The notes below the pieces were generated by a model, which was given only the letters and a program-made list of their open reading frames with translations, was not told the origin of the DNA and did not search any database. From NCBI RefSeq assembly GCF_050947875.1, contig NW_027460416.1:1-64000 (forward strand): DNA of 64,000 nt, read 5' to 3'. The stretch comes from Dermacentor variabilis (taxonomy: Eukaryota; Arthropoda; Arachnida; Ixodida; Ixodidae). The position numbers and the translations under genes were made by a program. Positions 10,400 through 21,450 of this stretch are shown here, piece by piece (position 1 is the first letter of the stretch; each line of letters begins with the position of its first letter).

Positions 10400-11050
10400 T
10401 TAAGCATGCGCATTCATCTTTTGGTAGACGCGGACGCAGTTTTCTGCAAAACCACACGATATGCATGCAAATGGTGCTTTTGGCAGAACGCGCGCGTGGA
10501 TTTCTACCAAACGACGTGAAAAGCATACCGATGCTGCTCTTTTTAACATCCGCACATGGATTTGTGCCAAAGCGCGTTTTAAGCATGCGCATGCATCTTT
10601 TGGTAGACGCGGACGCAGTTTTCTGGAAAACCACACGATAGGCATGCAAATGGTGCTTTTGGCAGAACGCGCGCGTGGATTTCTACCAAACGACGTGAAA
10701 AGCATGCCGATGCTGCTCTTTTTAGCACCCGCACATGGATTTGTGCCAAAACGCGTTTTTAGCATGCACATGCATCTTTTGGTAGGCGCGGACGCAGTTT
10801 TCTGCAAAACCACACGATATGCATGCAAATGGTGCTTTTGGCAGAACGCGCGTGTGGATTTCTACCAAACGACGTGAAAAGCATGCCGATGCTGCTCTTT
10901 TTAGCACCCGCACATGGATTTGTGCCAAAACGCGTTTTAAGCATGCGCATGCGTCTTTTGGTAGACGCGGACGCAGTTTTCTGCAAAACCACACGATAGG
11001 CATGCAAATGGTGCTTTTGGCAGAACGCGCGCGTGGATTTCTACCAAACG
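10400..11050 (+). repeat. Segment duplicated from 18 monomers upstream (copy 2)
   Basis: This carries the linked changes GCATTCATC, GCATACCGATG and CTGGAAAACC at 10414, 10527 and 10626. It differs from copy 1 by a few substitutions, for example AAAACGCG here against AAAGCGCG at the matching monomer near 7169. The copies are therefore related but not identical. Downstream it passes directly into the TCATGCCGATGG-marked block. Confidence 0.75.
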
Positions 11051-11054
11051 ACGT

Positions 11055-11260
11055 GAAAATCATGCCGATGGTGCTCTTTTTAGCACCCGCACATGAATTT
11101 GTGCCAAAACGCGTTTTTAGCATGCACATGCATCTTTTGGTAGACGCGGACGCAGTTTTCTGCAAAACCACACGATATGCATGCAAATGGTGGTTTTGGC
11201 AGAACGCGCGTGTGGATTTCTACCAAACGACGTGAAAAGCATGCCGATGCTGCCCTTTTT
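11055..11260 (+). repeat. Four-marker monomer block, first of three
   Basis: Four rare substitutions sit within about 130 bp: GTGAAAATCATG (11060), CCGATGGTGCTC, CACATGAATTT and AATGGTGGTTTTGG. The same set occurs from 14103 (17 monomers on, exactly) and from 26094 (a further 67 monomers less two known single-base deletions). A four-site match makes chance convergence very unlikely; these are segmental copies. Confidence 0.85.
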
Positions 11261-11699
11261 AGCTCCCGCACATGGATTTGTGCCAAAACGCGTTTTAAGC
11301 ATGCGCATGCATCTTTTGGTAGACGCGGACGCAGTTTTCTGCAAAACCACACGATATGCATGCAAATGGTGCTTTTGGCAGAACGCGCGTGTGGATTTCT
11401 ACCAAACGACGTGAAAAGCATGCCGATGCTGCCCTTTTTAGCACCCGCACATGGATTTGTGCCAAAACGCGTTTTAAGCATGCGCATGCATCTTTTGGTA
11501 GAAGCGGACGCAGTTTTCTGCAAAACCGCACGATATGCATGCAAATGGTGCTTTTGGCAGAACGCGCGCGTGGATTTCTACCAAACGACGTGAAAAGCAT
11601 GCCGATGCTGCTCTTTTTAACATCCGCACATGGATTTGTGCCAAAGCGCGTTTTAAGCATGCGCATGCATCTTTTGGTAGACGCGGACGCAGTTTTCTG

Positions 11700-12450
11700 C
11701 AAAACCACACGATAGGCATGCAAATGGTGCTTTTGGCAGAACGCGCGTGTGGATTTCTACCAAACGACGTGAAAAGCATGCCGATGCTGCTCTTTTTAGC
11801 ACCCGCACATGGATTTGTGCCAAAACGCGTTTTAAGCATGCGCATGCATCTTTTGGTAGACGCGGACGCAGTTTTCTGCAAAACCACACGATAGGCATGC
11901 AAATGGTGCTTTTGGCAGAACGCGCGCGTGGATTTCTACCAAACGACGTGAAAAGCAATGCGATGCTGCTCTTTTTAGCACCCGCACATGGATTTGTGCC
12001 AAAACGCGTTTTTAGCATGCACATGCATCTTTTGGTAGACGCGGACGCAGTTTTCTGCAAAACCACACGATATGCATGCAAATGGTGCTTTTGGCAGAAC
12101 GCGCGTGTGGATTTCTACCAAACGACGTGAAAAGCATGCCGATGCTGCTCTTTTTAGCACCCGCACATGGATTTGTGCCAAAACGCGTTTTAAGAATGCG
12201 CATGCATCTTTTGGTAGACGCGGACGCAGTTTTCTGCAAAACCACACGATATGCATGCAAATGGTGCTTTTGGCAGAACGCGCGCGTGGATTTCTACCAA
12301 ACGACGTGAAAAGCATGCCGATGCTGCTCTTTTTAACATCCGCACATGGATTTGTGCCAAAGCGCGTTTTAAGCATGCGCATGCATCTTTTGGTAGACGC
12401 GGACGCAGTTTTCTGCAAAACCACACGATATGCATGCAAATGGTGCTTTT
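11700..12450 (+). repeat. Segment duplicated 19 monomers downstream (copy 1)
   Basis: It is marked by GTGAAAAGCAATGCGATGC at about 11949-11967, where the usual GCATGCCG has become GCAATGCG. The same change occurs at 15352, exactly 3,401 bp (19 x 179) away, and monomer types on both sides follow the same order. The change looks like compensating 1-base gain and loss or a small conversion, since length is kept. Confidence 0.8.
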
Positions 12451-14094
12451 GGCAGAACGCGCGCGTGGATTTCTACCAAACGACGTGAAAAGCATGCCGA
12501 TGCTGCTCTTTTTAACATCCGCACATGGATTTGTGCCAAAACGCGTTTTAAGCATGCGCATGCATCTTTTGGTAGACGCGGACGCAGTTTTCTGCAAAAC
12601 CACACGATATGCATGCAAATGGTGCTTTTGGCAGAACGCGCGCGTGGATTTCTACCAAACGACGTGAAAAGCATGCCGATGCTGCTCTTTTTAACATCCG
12701 CACATGGATTTGTGCCAAAGCGCGTTTTAAGCATGCGCATGCATCTTTTGGTAGACGCGGACGCAGTTTTCTGCAAAACCACACGATATGCATGCAAATG
12801 GTGCTTTTGGCAGAACGCGCGTGTGGATTTCTACCAAACGACGTGAAAAGCATGCCGATGCTGCTCTTTTTAACATCCGCACATGGATTTGTGCCAAAAC
12901 GCGTTTTAAGCATGCGCATGCATCTTTTGGTAGACGCGGACGCAGTTTTCTGCAAAACCACACGATAGGCATGCAAATGGTGCTTTTGGCAGAACGCGCG
13001 CGTGGATTTCTACCAAACGACGTGAAAAGCATGCCGATGCTGCTCTTTTTAGCACCCGCACATGGATTTGTGCCAAAACGCGTTTTTAGCATGCACATGC
13101 ATCTTTTGGTAGACGCGGACGCAGTTTTCTGCAAAACCACACGATATGCATGCAAATGGTGCTTTTGGCAGAACGCGCGTGTGGATTTCTACCAAACGAC
13201 GTGAAAAGCATGCCGATGCTGCTCTTTTTAGCACCCGCACATGGATTTGTGCCAAAACGCGTTTTAAGCATGCGCATGCATCTTTTGGTAGACGCGGACG
13301 CAGTTTTCTGCAAAACCACACGATATGCATGCAAATGGTGCTTTTGGCAGAACGCGCGCGTGGATTTCTACCAAACGACGTGAAAAGCATGCCGATGCTG
13401 CTCTTTTTAACATCCGCACATGGATTTGTGCCAAAGCGCGTTTTAAGCATGCGCATGCATCTTTTGGTAGACGCGGACGCAGTTTTCTGCAAAACCACAT
13501 GATATGCATGCAAATGGTGCTTTTGGCAGAACGCGCGCGTGGATTTCTACCAAACGAGGTGAAAAGCATGCCGATGCTGCTCTTTTTAACATCCGCACAT
13601 GGATTTGTGCCAAAGCGCGTTTTAAGCATGCGCATGCATCTTTTGGTAGACGCGGACGCAGTTTTCTGGAAAACCACACGATAGGCATGCAAATGGTGCT
13701 TTTGGCAGAACGCGCGCGTGGATTTCTACCAAACGACGTGAAAAGCATGCCGATGCTGCTCTTTTTAGCACCCGCACATGGATTTGTGCCAAAACGCGTT
13801 TTTAGCATGCACATGCATCTTTTGGTAGGCGCGGACGCAGTTTTCTGCAAAACCACACGATATTCATGCAAATGGTGCTTTTGGCAGAACGCGCGTGTGG
13901 ATTTCTACCAAACGACGTGAAAAGCATGCCGATGCTGCTCTTTTTAGCACCCGCACATGGATTTGTGCCAAAACGCGTTTTAAGCATGCGCATGCATCTT
14001 TTGGTAGACGCGGACGCAGTTTTCTGCAAAACCACACGATAGGCATGCAAATGGTGCGTTTGGCAGAACGCGCGCGTGGATTTCTACCAAACGA

Positions 14095-14300
14095 CGTGAA
14101 AATCATGCCGATGGTGCTCTTTTTAGCACCCGCACATGAATTTGTGCCAAAACGCGTTTTTAGCATGCACATGCATCTTTTGGTAGACGCGGACGCAGTT
14201 TTCTGCAAAACCACACGATATGCATGCAAATGGTGGTTTTGGCAGAACGCGCGTGTGGATTTCTACCAAACGACGTGAAAAGCATGCCGATGCTGCTCTT
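14095..14300 (+). repeat. Four-marker monomer block, second of three
   Basis: Same four linked substitutions as at 11060, offset 3,043 bp (17 monomers). Here the next monomer keeps CTGCTCTTTTT. At the first copy the next monomer reads CTGCCCTTTTTAGCTCCC, so the copies diverged just downstream. Confidence 0.85.
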
Positions 14301-15099
14301 TTTAGCACCCGCACATGGATTTGTGCCAAAACGCGTTTTAAGCAAGCGCATGCATCTTTTGGTAGACGCGGACGCAGTTTTCTGCAAAACCACACGATAT
14401 GCATGCAAATGGTGCTTTTGGCAGAACGCGCGCGTGGATTTCTACCAAACGACGTGAAAAGCATGCCGATGCTGCTCTTTTTAACATCCGCACATGGATT
14501 TGTGCCAAAGCGCGTTTTAAGCATGCGCATGCATCTTTTGGTAGACGCGGACGCAGTTTACTGCAAAACCACACGATATGCATGCAAATGGTGCTTTTGG
14601 CAGAACACGCGTGTGGATTTCTACCAAACGACGTGAAAAGCATGCCGATGCTGCCCTTTTTAGCACCCGCACATGGATTTGTGCCAAAACGCGTTTTAAG
14701 CATGCGCATGCATCTTTTGGTAGACGCGGACGCAGTTTTCTGCAAAACCACACGATATGCATGCAAATGGTGCTTTTGGCAGAACGCGCGTGTGGATTTC
14801 TACCAAACGACGTGAAAAGCATGCCGATGCTGCCCTTTTTAGCACCCGCACATGGATTTGTGCCAAAACGCGTTTTAAGCATGCGCATGCATCTTTTGGT
14901 AGACGCGGACGCAGTTTTCTGCAAAACCGCACGACATGCATGCAAATGGTGCTTTTGGCAGAACGCGCGCGTGGATTTCTACCAAACGACGTGAAAAGCA
15001 TGCCGATGCTGCTCTTTTTAACATCCGCACATGGATTTGTGCCAAAGCGCGTTTTAAGCATGCGCATGCATCTTTTGGTAGACGCGGACGCAGTTTTCT

Positions 15100-15890
15100 G
15101 CAAAACCACACGATAGGCATGCAAATGGTGCTTTTGGCAGAACGCGCGTGTGGATTTCTACCAAACGACGTGAAAAGCATGCCGATGCTGCTCTTTTTAG
15201 CACCCGCACATGGATTTGTGCCAAAACGCGTTTTAAGCATGCGCATGCATCTTTTGGTAGACGCGGACGCAGTTTTCTGCAAAACCACACGATAGGCATG
15301 CAAATGGTGCTTTTGGCAGAACGCGCGCGTGGATTTCTACCAAACGACGTGAAAAGCAATGCGATGCTGCTCTTTTTAGCACCCGCACATGGATTTGTGC
15401 AAAACGCGTTTTTAGCATGCACATGCATCTTTTGGTAGACGCGGACGCAGTTTTCTGCAAAACCACACGATATGCATGCAAATGGTGCTTTTGGCAGAAC
15501 GCGCGTGTGGATTTCTACCAAACGACGTGAAAAGCATGCCGATGCTGCTCTTTTTAGCACCCGCACATGGATTTGTGCCAAAACGCGTTTTAAGCATGCG
15601 CATGCATCTTTTGGTAGACGCGGACGCAGTTTTCTGCAAAACCACACGATATGCATGCAAATGGTGCTTTTGGCAGAACGCGCGCGTGGATTTCTACCAA
15701 ACGACGTGAAAAGCATGCCGATGCTGCTCTTTTTAACATCCGCACATGGATTTGTGCCAAAGCGCGTTTTAAGCATGCGCATGCATCTTTTGGTAGACGC
15801 GGACGCAGTTTTCTGCAAAACCACACGATATGCATGCAAATGGTGCTTTTGGCAGAACGCGCGCGTGGATTTCTACCAAACGACGTGAAA
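15100..15890 (+). repeat. Segment duplicated from 19 monomers upstream (copy 2)
   Basis: This carries the GCAATGCG change at 15352. A 1-base deletion (TTTGTGCAAAACG) near 15400 is absent from copy 1, so it arose after the duplication or is a consensus error. Confidence 0.75.
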
Positions 15891-16199
15891 AGCATGCCGA
15901 TGCTGCTCTTTTTAACATCCGCACATGGATTTGTGCCAAAACGCGTTTTAAGCATGCGCATGCATCTTTTGGTAGACGCGGACGCAGTTTTCTGCAAAAC
16001 CACACGATATGCATGCAAATGGTGCTTTTGGCAGAACGCGCGCGTGGATTTCTACCAAACGACGTGAAAAGCATGCCGATGCTGCTCTTTTTAACATCCG
16101 CACATGGATTTGTGCCAAAGCGCGTTTTAAGCATGCGCATGCATCTTTTGGTAGACGCGGACGCAGTTTTCTGCAAAACCACACGATAGGCATGCAAAT

Positions 16200-19100
16200 G
16201 GTGCTTTTGGCAGAACGCTCGCGTGGATTTCTACCAAACGACGTGAAAAGCATGCCGATGCTGCTCTTTTTAGCACCCGCACATGGATTTGTGCCAAAAC
16301 GCGTTTTAAGCATGCGCATGCATCTTTTGGTAGACGCGGACGCAGTTTTCTGCAAAACAACACGATATGCATGCAAATGGTGCTTTTGGCAGAACGCGCG
16401 CGTGGATTTCTACCAAACGACGTGAAAAGCATGCCGATGCTGCTCTTTTTAACATCCGCACATGGATTTGTGCCAAAGCGCGTTTTAAGCATGCGCATGC
16501 ATCTTTTGGTAGACGCGGACGCAGTTTTCTGCAAAACCACACGATATGCATGCAAATGGTGCTTTTGGCAGAACGCGCGCGTGGATTTCTGCCAAACGAC
16601 GTCAAAAGCATGCCGATGCTGCTCTTTTTAACATCCGCACATGGATTTGTGCCAAAACGCGTTTTAAGCATGCGCATGCATCTTTTGGTAGACGCGGACG
16701 CAGTTTTCTGCAAAACCACACGATATGCATGCAAATGGTGCTTTTGGCAGAACGCGCGCGTGGATTTCTACCAAACGACGTGAAAAGCATGCCGATGCTG
16801 CTCTTTTTAACATCCGCACATGGATTTGTGCCAAAGCGCGTTTTAAGCATGCGCATGCATCTTTTGGTAGACGCGGACGCAGTTTTCTGCAAACCACACG
16901 ATACGCATGCATGCGGTGCTTTTGGCAGAACGCGCGCGTGGATTTCTACCAAACGACGTGAAAAGCATGCCGATGCTGCTCTTTTTAGCACCCGCACATG
17001 GATTTGTGCCAAAACGCGTTTTTAGCATGCACATGCATCTTTTGGTAGACGCGGACGCAGTTTTCTGCAAAACCACACGATATGCATGCAAATGGTGCTT
17101 TTGGCAGAACGCGCGTGTGGATTTCTACCAAACGACGTGAAAAGCATGCCGATGCTGCTCTTTTTAGCACCCGCACATGGATTTGTGCCAAAACGCGTTT
17201 TAAGCATGCGCATGCATCTTTTGGTAGACGCGGACGCAGTTTTCTGCAAAACTACACGGTATGCATGCAAATGGTGCTTTTGGCAGAACGCGCGCGTGGA
17301 TTTCTACCAAACGACGTGAAAAGCATGCCGATGCTGCTCTTTTTAACATCCGCACATGGATTTGTGCCAAAACGCGTTTTAAGCATGCGCATGCATCTTT
17401 TGGTAGACGCGGACGCAGTTTTCTGCAAAACCACACGATATGCATGCAAATGGTGCTTTTGGCAGAACGCGCGCGTGGATTTCTACCAAACGACGTGAAA
17501 AGCATGCCGATGCTGCTCTTTTTAACATCCGCACATGAATTTGTGCCAAAGCGCGTTTTAAGCATGCGCATGCATCTTTTGGTAGACGCGGACGCAGTTT
17601 TCTGCAAAACCACACGATAGGCATTCAAATGGTGCTTTTGGCAGTACGCGCGCGTGGATTTCTACCAAACGACGTGAAAAGCATGCCGATGCTGCTCTTT
17701 TTAGCACCCGCACATGGATTTGTGCCAAAACGCGTTTTTAGCATGCACATGCATCTTTTGGTAGACGCGGACGCAGTTTTCTGCAAAACCACACGATATG
17801 CATGCAAATGGTGCTTTTGGCAGAACGCGCGTGTGGATTTCTACCAAACGACGTGAAAAGCATGCCGATGCTGCTCTTTTTAGCACCCGCACATGGATTT
17901 GTGCCAAAACGCGTTTTAAGCATGCGCATGCATCTTTTGGTAGACGCGGACGCAGTTTTCTGCAAAACCACACGATATGCATGCAAATGATGCTTTTGGC
18001 AGAACGCGCGCGTGGATTTCTACCAAACGACGTGAAAAGCATGCCGATGCTGCTCTTTTTAGCACCCGCACATGGATTTGTGCCAAAACGCGTTTTTAGC
18101 ATGCACATGCATCTTGTGGTAGACGCGGACGCAGTTTTCTGCAAAACCACACGATATGCATGCAAATGGTGCTTTTGGCACAACGCGCGTGTGGATTTCT
18201 ACCAAACGACGTGAAAAGCATGCCGATGCTGCTCTTTTTAGCACCCGCACATGGATTTGTGCCAAAACGCGTTTTAAGCATGCGCATGCATCTTTTGGTA
18301 GACGGGGACGCAGTTTTCTGCAAAAGCACACGATATGCATGCAAATGGTGCTTTTGGCAGAACGCGCGCGTGGATTTCTACCAAACGACGTGAAAAGCAT
18401 GCCGATGCTGCTCTTTTTAGCACCCGCACATGGATTTGTGCCAAAACGCGTTTTTAGCATGCACATGCATCTTTTGGTAGGCGCGGACGCAGTTTTCTGC
18501 AAAACCACACGATATGCATGCAAATGGTGCTTTTGGCAGAACGCGCGTGTGGATTTCTACCAAACGACGTGAAAAGCATGCCGATGCTGCTCTTTTTAGC
18601 ACCCGCACATGGATTTGTGCCAAAACGCGTTTTAAGCATGCGCATGCATCTTTTGGTAGACGCGGACGCAGTTTTCTGCAAAACCACACGATATGCATGC
18701 AAATGGTGCTTTTGGCAGAACGCGCGCGTGGATTTCTACCAAACGGCGTGAAAAGCATGCCGATGCTGCTCTTTTTAACATCCGCACATGGGTTTGTGCC
18801 AAAGCGCGTTTTAAGCATGCGCATGCATCTTTTGGTAGACGCGGACGCAGTTTTCTGCAAAACCACACGATATGCATGCAAATGGTGCTTTTGGCAGAAC
18901 GCGCGTGTGGATTTCTACCAAACGACGTGAAAAGCATGCCGATGCTGCTCTTTTTAGCACCCGCACATGGATTTGTGCCAAAACGCGTTTTAAGCATGCG
19001 CATGCATCTTTTGGTAGACGCGGACGCAGTTTTCTGCAAAACCACACGATATGCATGCAAATGGTGCTTTTGGCAGAACGCGCGCGTGGATTTCTACCAA

Positions 19101-19600
19101 ACGACGTGAAAAGCATGCCGATGCTGCTCTTTTTGACATCCGCACATGGATTTGTGCCAAAGCGCGTTTTAAGCATGCGCATGCATCTTTTGGTAGACGC
19201 GGACGCAGTTTTCTGCAAAACCACACGATAGGCATGCAAATGGTGCTTTTGGCAGAACGCGCGTGTGGATTTCTACCAAACGACGTGAAAAGCATGCCGA
19301 TGCTGCTCTTTTTAGCACCCGCACATGGATTTGTGCCAAAACGCGTTTTAAGCATGCGCATGCATCTTTTGGTAGACGCGGACGCAGTTTTCTGCAAAAC
19401 CACACGATATGCATGCAAATCGTGCTTTTGGCAGAACGCGCGCGTGGATTTCTACCAAACGACGTGAAAAGCATGCCGATGCTGCTCTTCTTACCATCCG
19501 CACATGGATTTGTGCCAAAACGCGTTTTAAGCATGCGCATGCATCTTTTGGTAGACGCGGACGCAGTTTTCTGCAAAACCACACGATAGGCATGCAAATG
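16200..19600 (+). repeat. Block A, copy 1 (about 19 monomers)
   Basis: A recognisable series of rare variants in fixed order: GAACGCTCGCG (16219), GACGTC in place of GACGTG (16598-16603, an AatII word), CGCATGCATGCGG (16901-16920), CACACGGTATG (17259), CAAATGATGC (17990), TTTTGGCACAACG (18181), TAGGCGCGG (near 18481) and TTTTTGACATCC (near 19135). The series returns at four other places (30.0, 35.9, 42.2 and 57.2 kb). Copy 1 also has a private CTGCCAAACGACG near 16591, ACTACACGG near 17252 and a 1-base deletion near 16893. Confidence 0.85.
16901..16920 (+). repeat. Octamer-less variant patch (first of nine)
   Basis: The S2 start reads ATACGCATGCATGCGGTGCT where other monomers read ATATGCATGCAAATGGTGCT. 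Four substitutions fall within 13 bases and abolish ATGCAAAT. The identical patch starts at 16901, 20660, 30684, 34618, 36229, 42498, 57533, 61111 and 63789. In eight cases CACACGGTATG follows 358 bp (two monomers) later; the ninth runs off the window. The cluster suggests one conversion-like event that then spread by segmental duplication. Confidence 0.9.
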
Positions 19601-20279
19601 GTGCTTTTGGCAGAACGCGCGCGTGGATTTCTACCAAACAACGTGAAAAGCATGCCGATGCTGCTCTTTTTAGCACCCGCACATGGATTTGTGCCAAAAC
19701 GCGTTTTTAGCATGCACATGCATCTTTTGGTAGACGCGGACGCAGTTTTCTGCAAAACCACACGATATGCATGCAAATGGTGCTTTTGGCAGAACGCGCG
19801 TGTGGATTTCTACCAAACGACGTGAAAAGCATGCCGATGCTGCTCTTTTTAGCACCCGCACATGGATTTGTGCCAAAACGCGTTTTAAGCATGCGCATGC
19901 ATCTTTTGGTAGACGCGGACGCAGTTTTCTGCAAAACCACACGATATGCATGCAAATGGTGCTTTTGGCAGAACGCGCGCGTGGATTTCTACCAAACGAC
20001 GTGAAAAGCATGCCGATGCTGCTCTTTTTAGCACCCGCACATGGATTTGTGCCAAAACGCGTTTTTAGCATGCACATGCATCTTTTGGTAGGCGCGGACG
20101 CAGTTTTCTGCAAAACCACACGATATGCATGCAAATGGTGCTTTTGGCAGAACGCGCGTGTGGATTTCTACCAAACGACGTGAAAAGCATGCCGATGCTG
20201 CTCTTTTTAGCACCCGCACATGGATTTGTGCCAAAACGCGTTTTAAGCATGCGCATGCATCTTTTGGTAGACGCGGACG

Positions 20280-21450
20280 CAGTTTTCTGCAAAACCACAC
20301 GGTATGCATGCAAATGGTGCTTTTGGCAGAACGCGCGCGTGGATTTCTACCAAACGACGTGAAAAGCATGCCGATGCTGCTCTTTTTAACATCCGCACAT
20401 GGATTTGTGCCAAAACGCGTTTTAGGCATGCGCATGCATCTTTTGGTAGACGCGGACGCAGTTTTCTGCAAAACCACACGATATGCATGCAAATGGTGCT
20501 TTTGGCAGAACGCGCGCGTGGATTTCTACCAAACGACGTGAAAAGCATGCCGATGCTGCTCTTTTTAACATCCGCACATGGATTTGTGCCAAAGCGCGTT
20601 TTAAGCATGCGCATGCATCTTTTGGTAGACGCGGACGCAGTTTTCTGCAAAACCACACGATACGCATGCATGCGGTGCTTTTGGCAGAACGCGCGCGTGG
20701 ATTTCTACCAAACGACGTGAAAAGCATGCCGATGCTGCTCTTTTTAGCACCCGCACATGGATTTGTGCCAAAACGCGTTTTTAGCATGCACATGCATCTT
20801 TTGGTAGACGCGGACGCAGTTTTCTGCAAAACCACACGATATGCATGCAAATGGTGCTTTTGGCAGAACGCGCGTGTGGATTTCTACCAAACGACGTGAA
20901 AAGCATGCCGATGCTGCTCTTTTTAGCACCCGCACATGGATTTGTGCCAAAACGCGTTTTAAGCATGCGCATGCATCTTTTGGTAGACGCGGACGCAGTT
21001 TTCTGCAAAACCACACGGTATGCATGCAAATGGTGCTTTTGGCAGAACGCGCGCGTGGATTTCTACCAAACGACGTGAAAAGCATGCCGATGCTGCTCTT
21101 TTTAACATCCGCACATGGATTTGTGCCAAAACGCGTTTTAAGCATGCGCATGCATCTTTTGGTAGACGCGGACGCAGTTTTCTGCAAAACCACACGATAT
21201 GCATGCAAATGGTGCTTTTGGCAGAACGCGCGCGTGGATTTCTACCAAACGACGTGAAAAGCATGCCGATGCTGCTCTTTTTAACATCCGCACATGAATT
21301 TGTGCCAAAGCGCGTTTTAAGCATGCGCATGCATCTTTTGGTAGACGCGGACGCAGTTTTCTGCAAAACCACACGATAGGCATGCAAATGGTGCTTTTGG
21401 CAGAACGCGCGCGTGGATTTCTACCAAACGACGTGAAAAGCATGCCGATG
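20280..21450 (+). repeat. Partial relative of block A
   Basis: It has the CGCATGCATGCGG patch at 20660 flanked on both sides by CACACGGTATG, at 20302 and 21018, each 358 bp away. It lacks the GACGTC marker. The symmetric flanking implies that the two-monomer interval was itself repeated here, by unequal exchange within block A-like DNA. Confidence 0.75.

Noticed and set aside
15054..15839. Long minus-strand frame of about 261 codons as a possible real gene
   Set aside because: It exists because the 1-base deletion near 15400 joins two repeat frames. A similar 267-codon frame near 31162-31965 is caused by the deletion near 31538.
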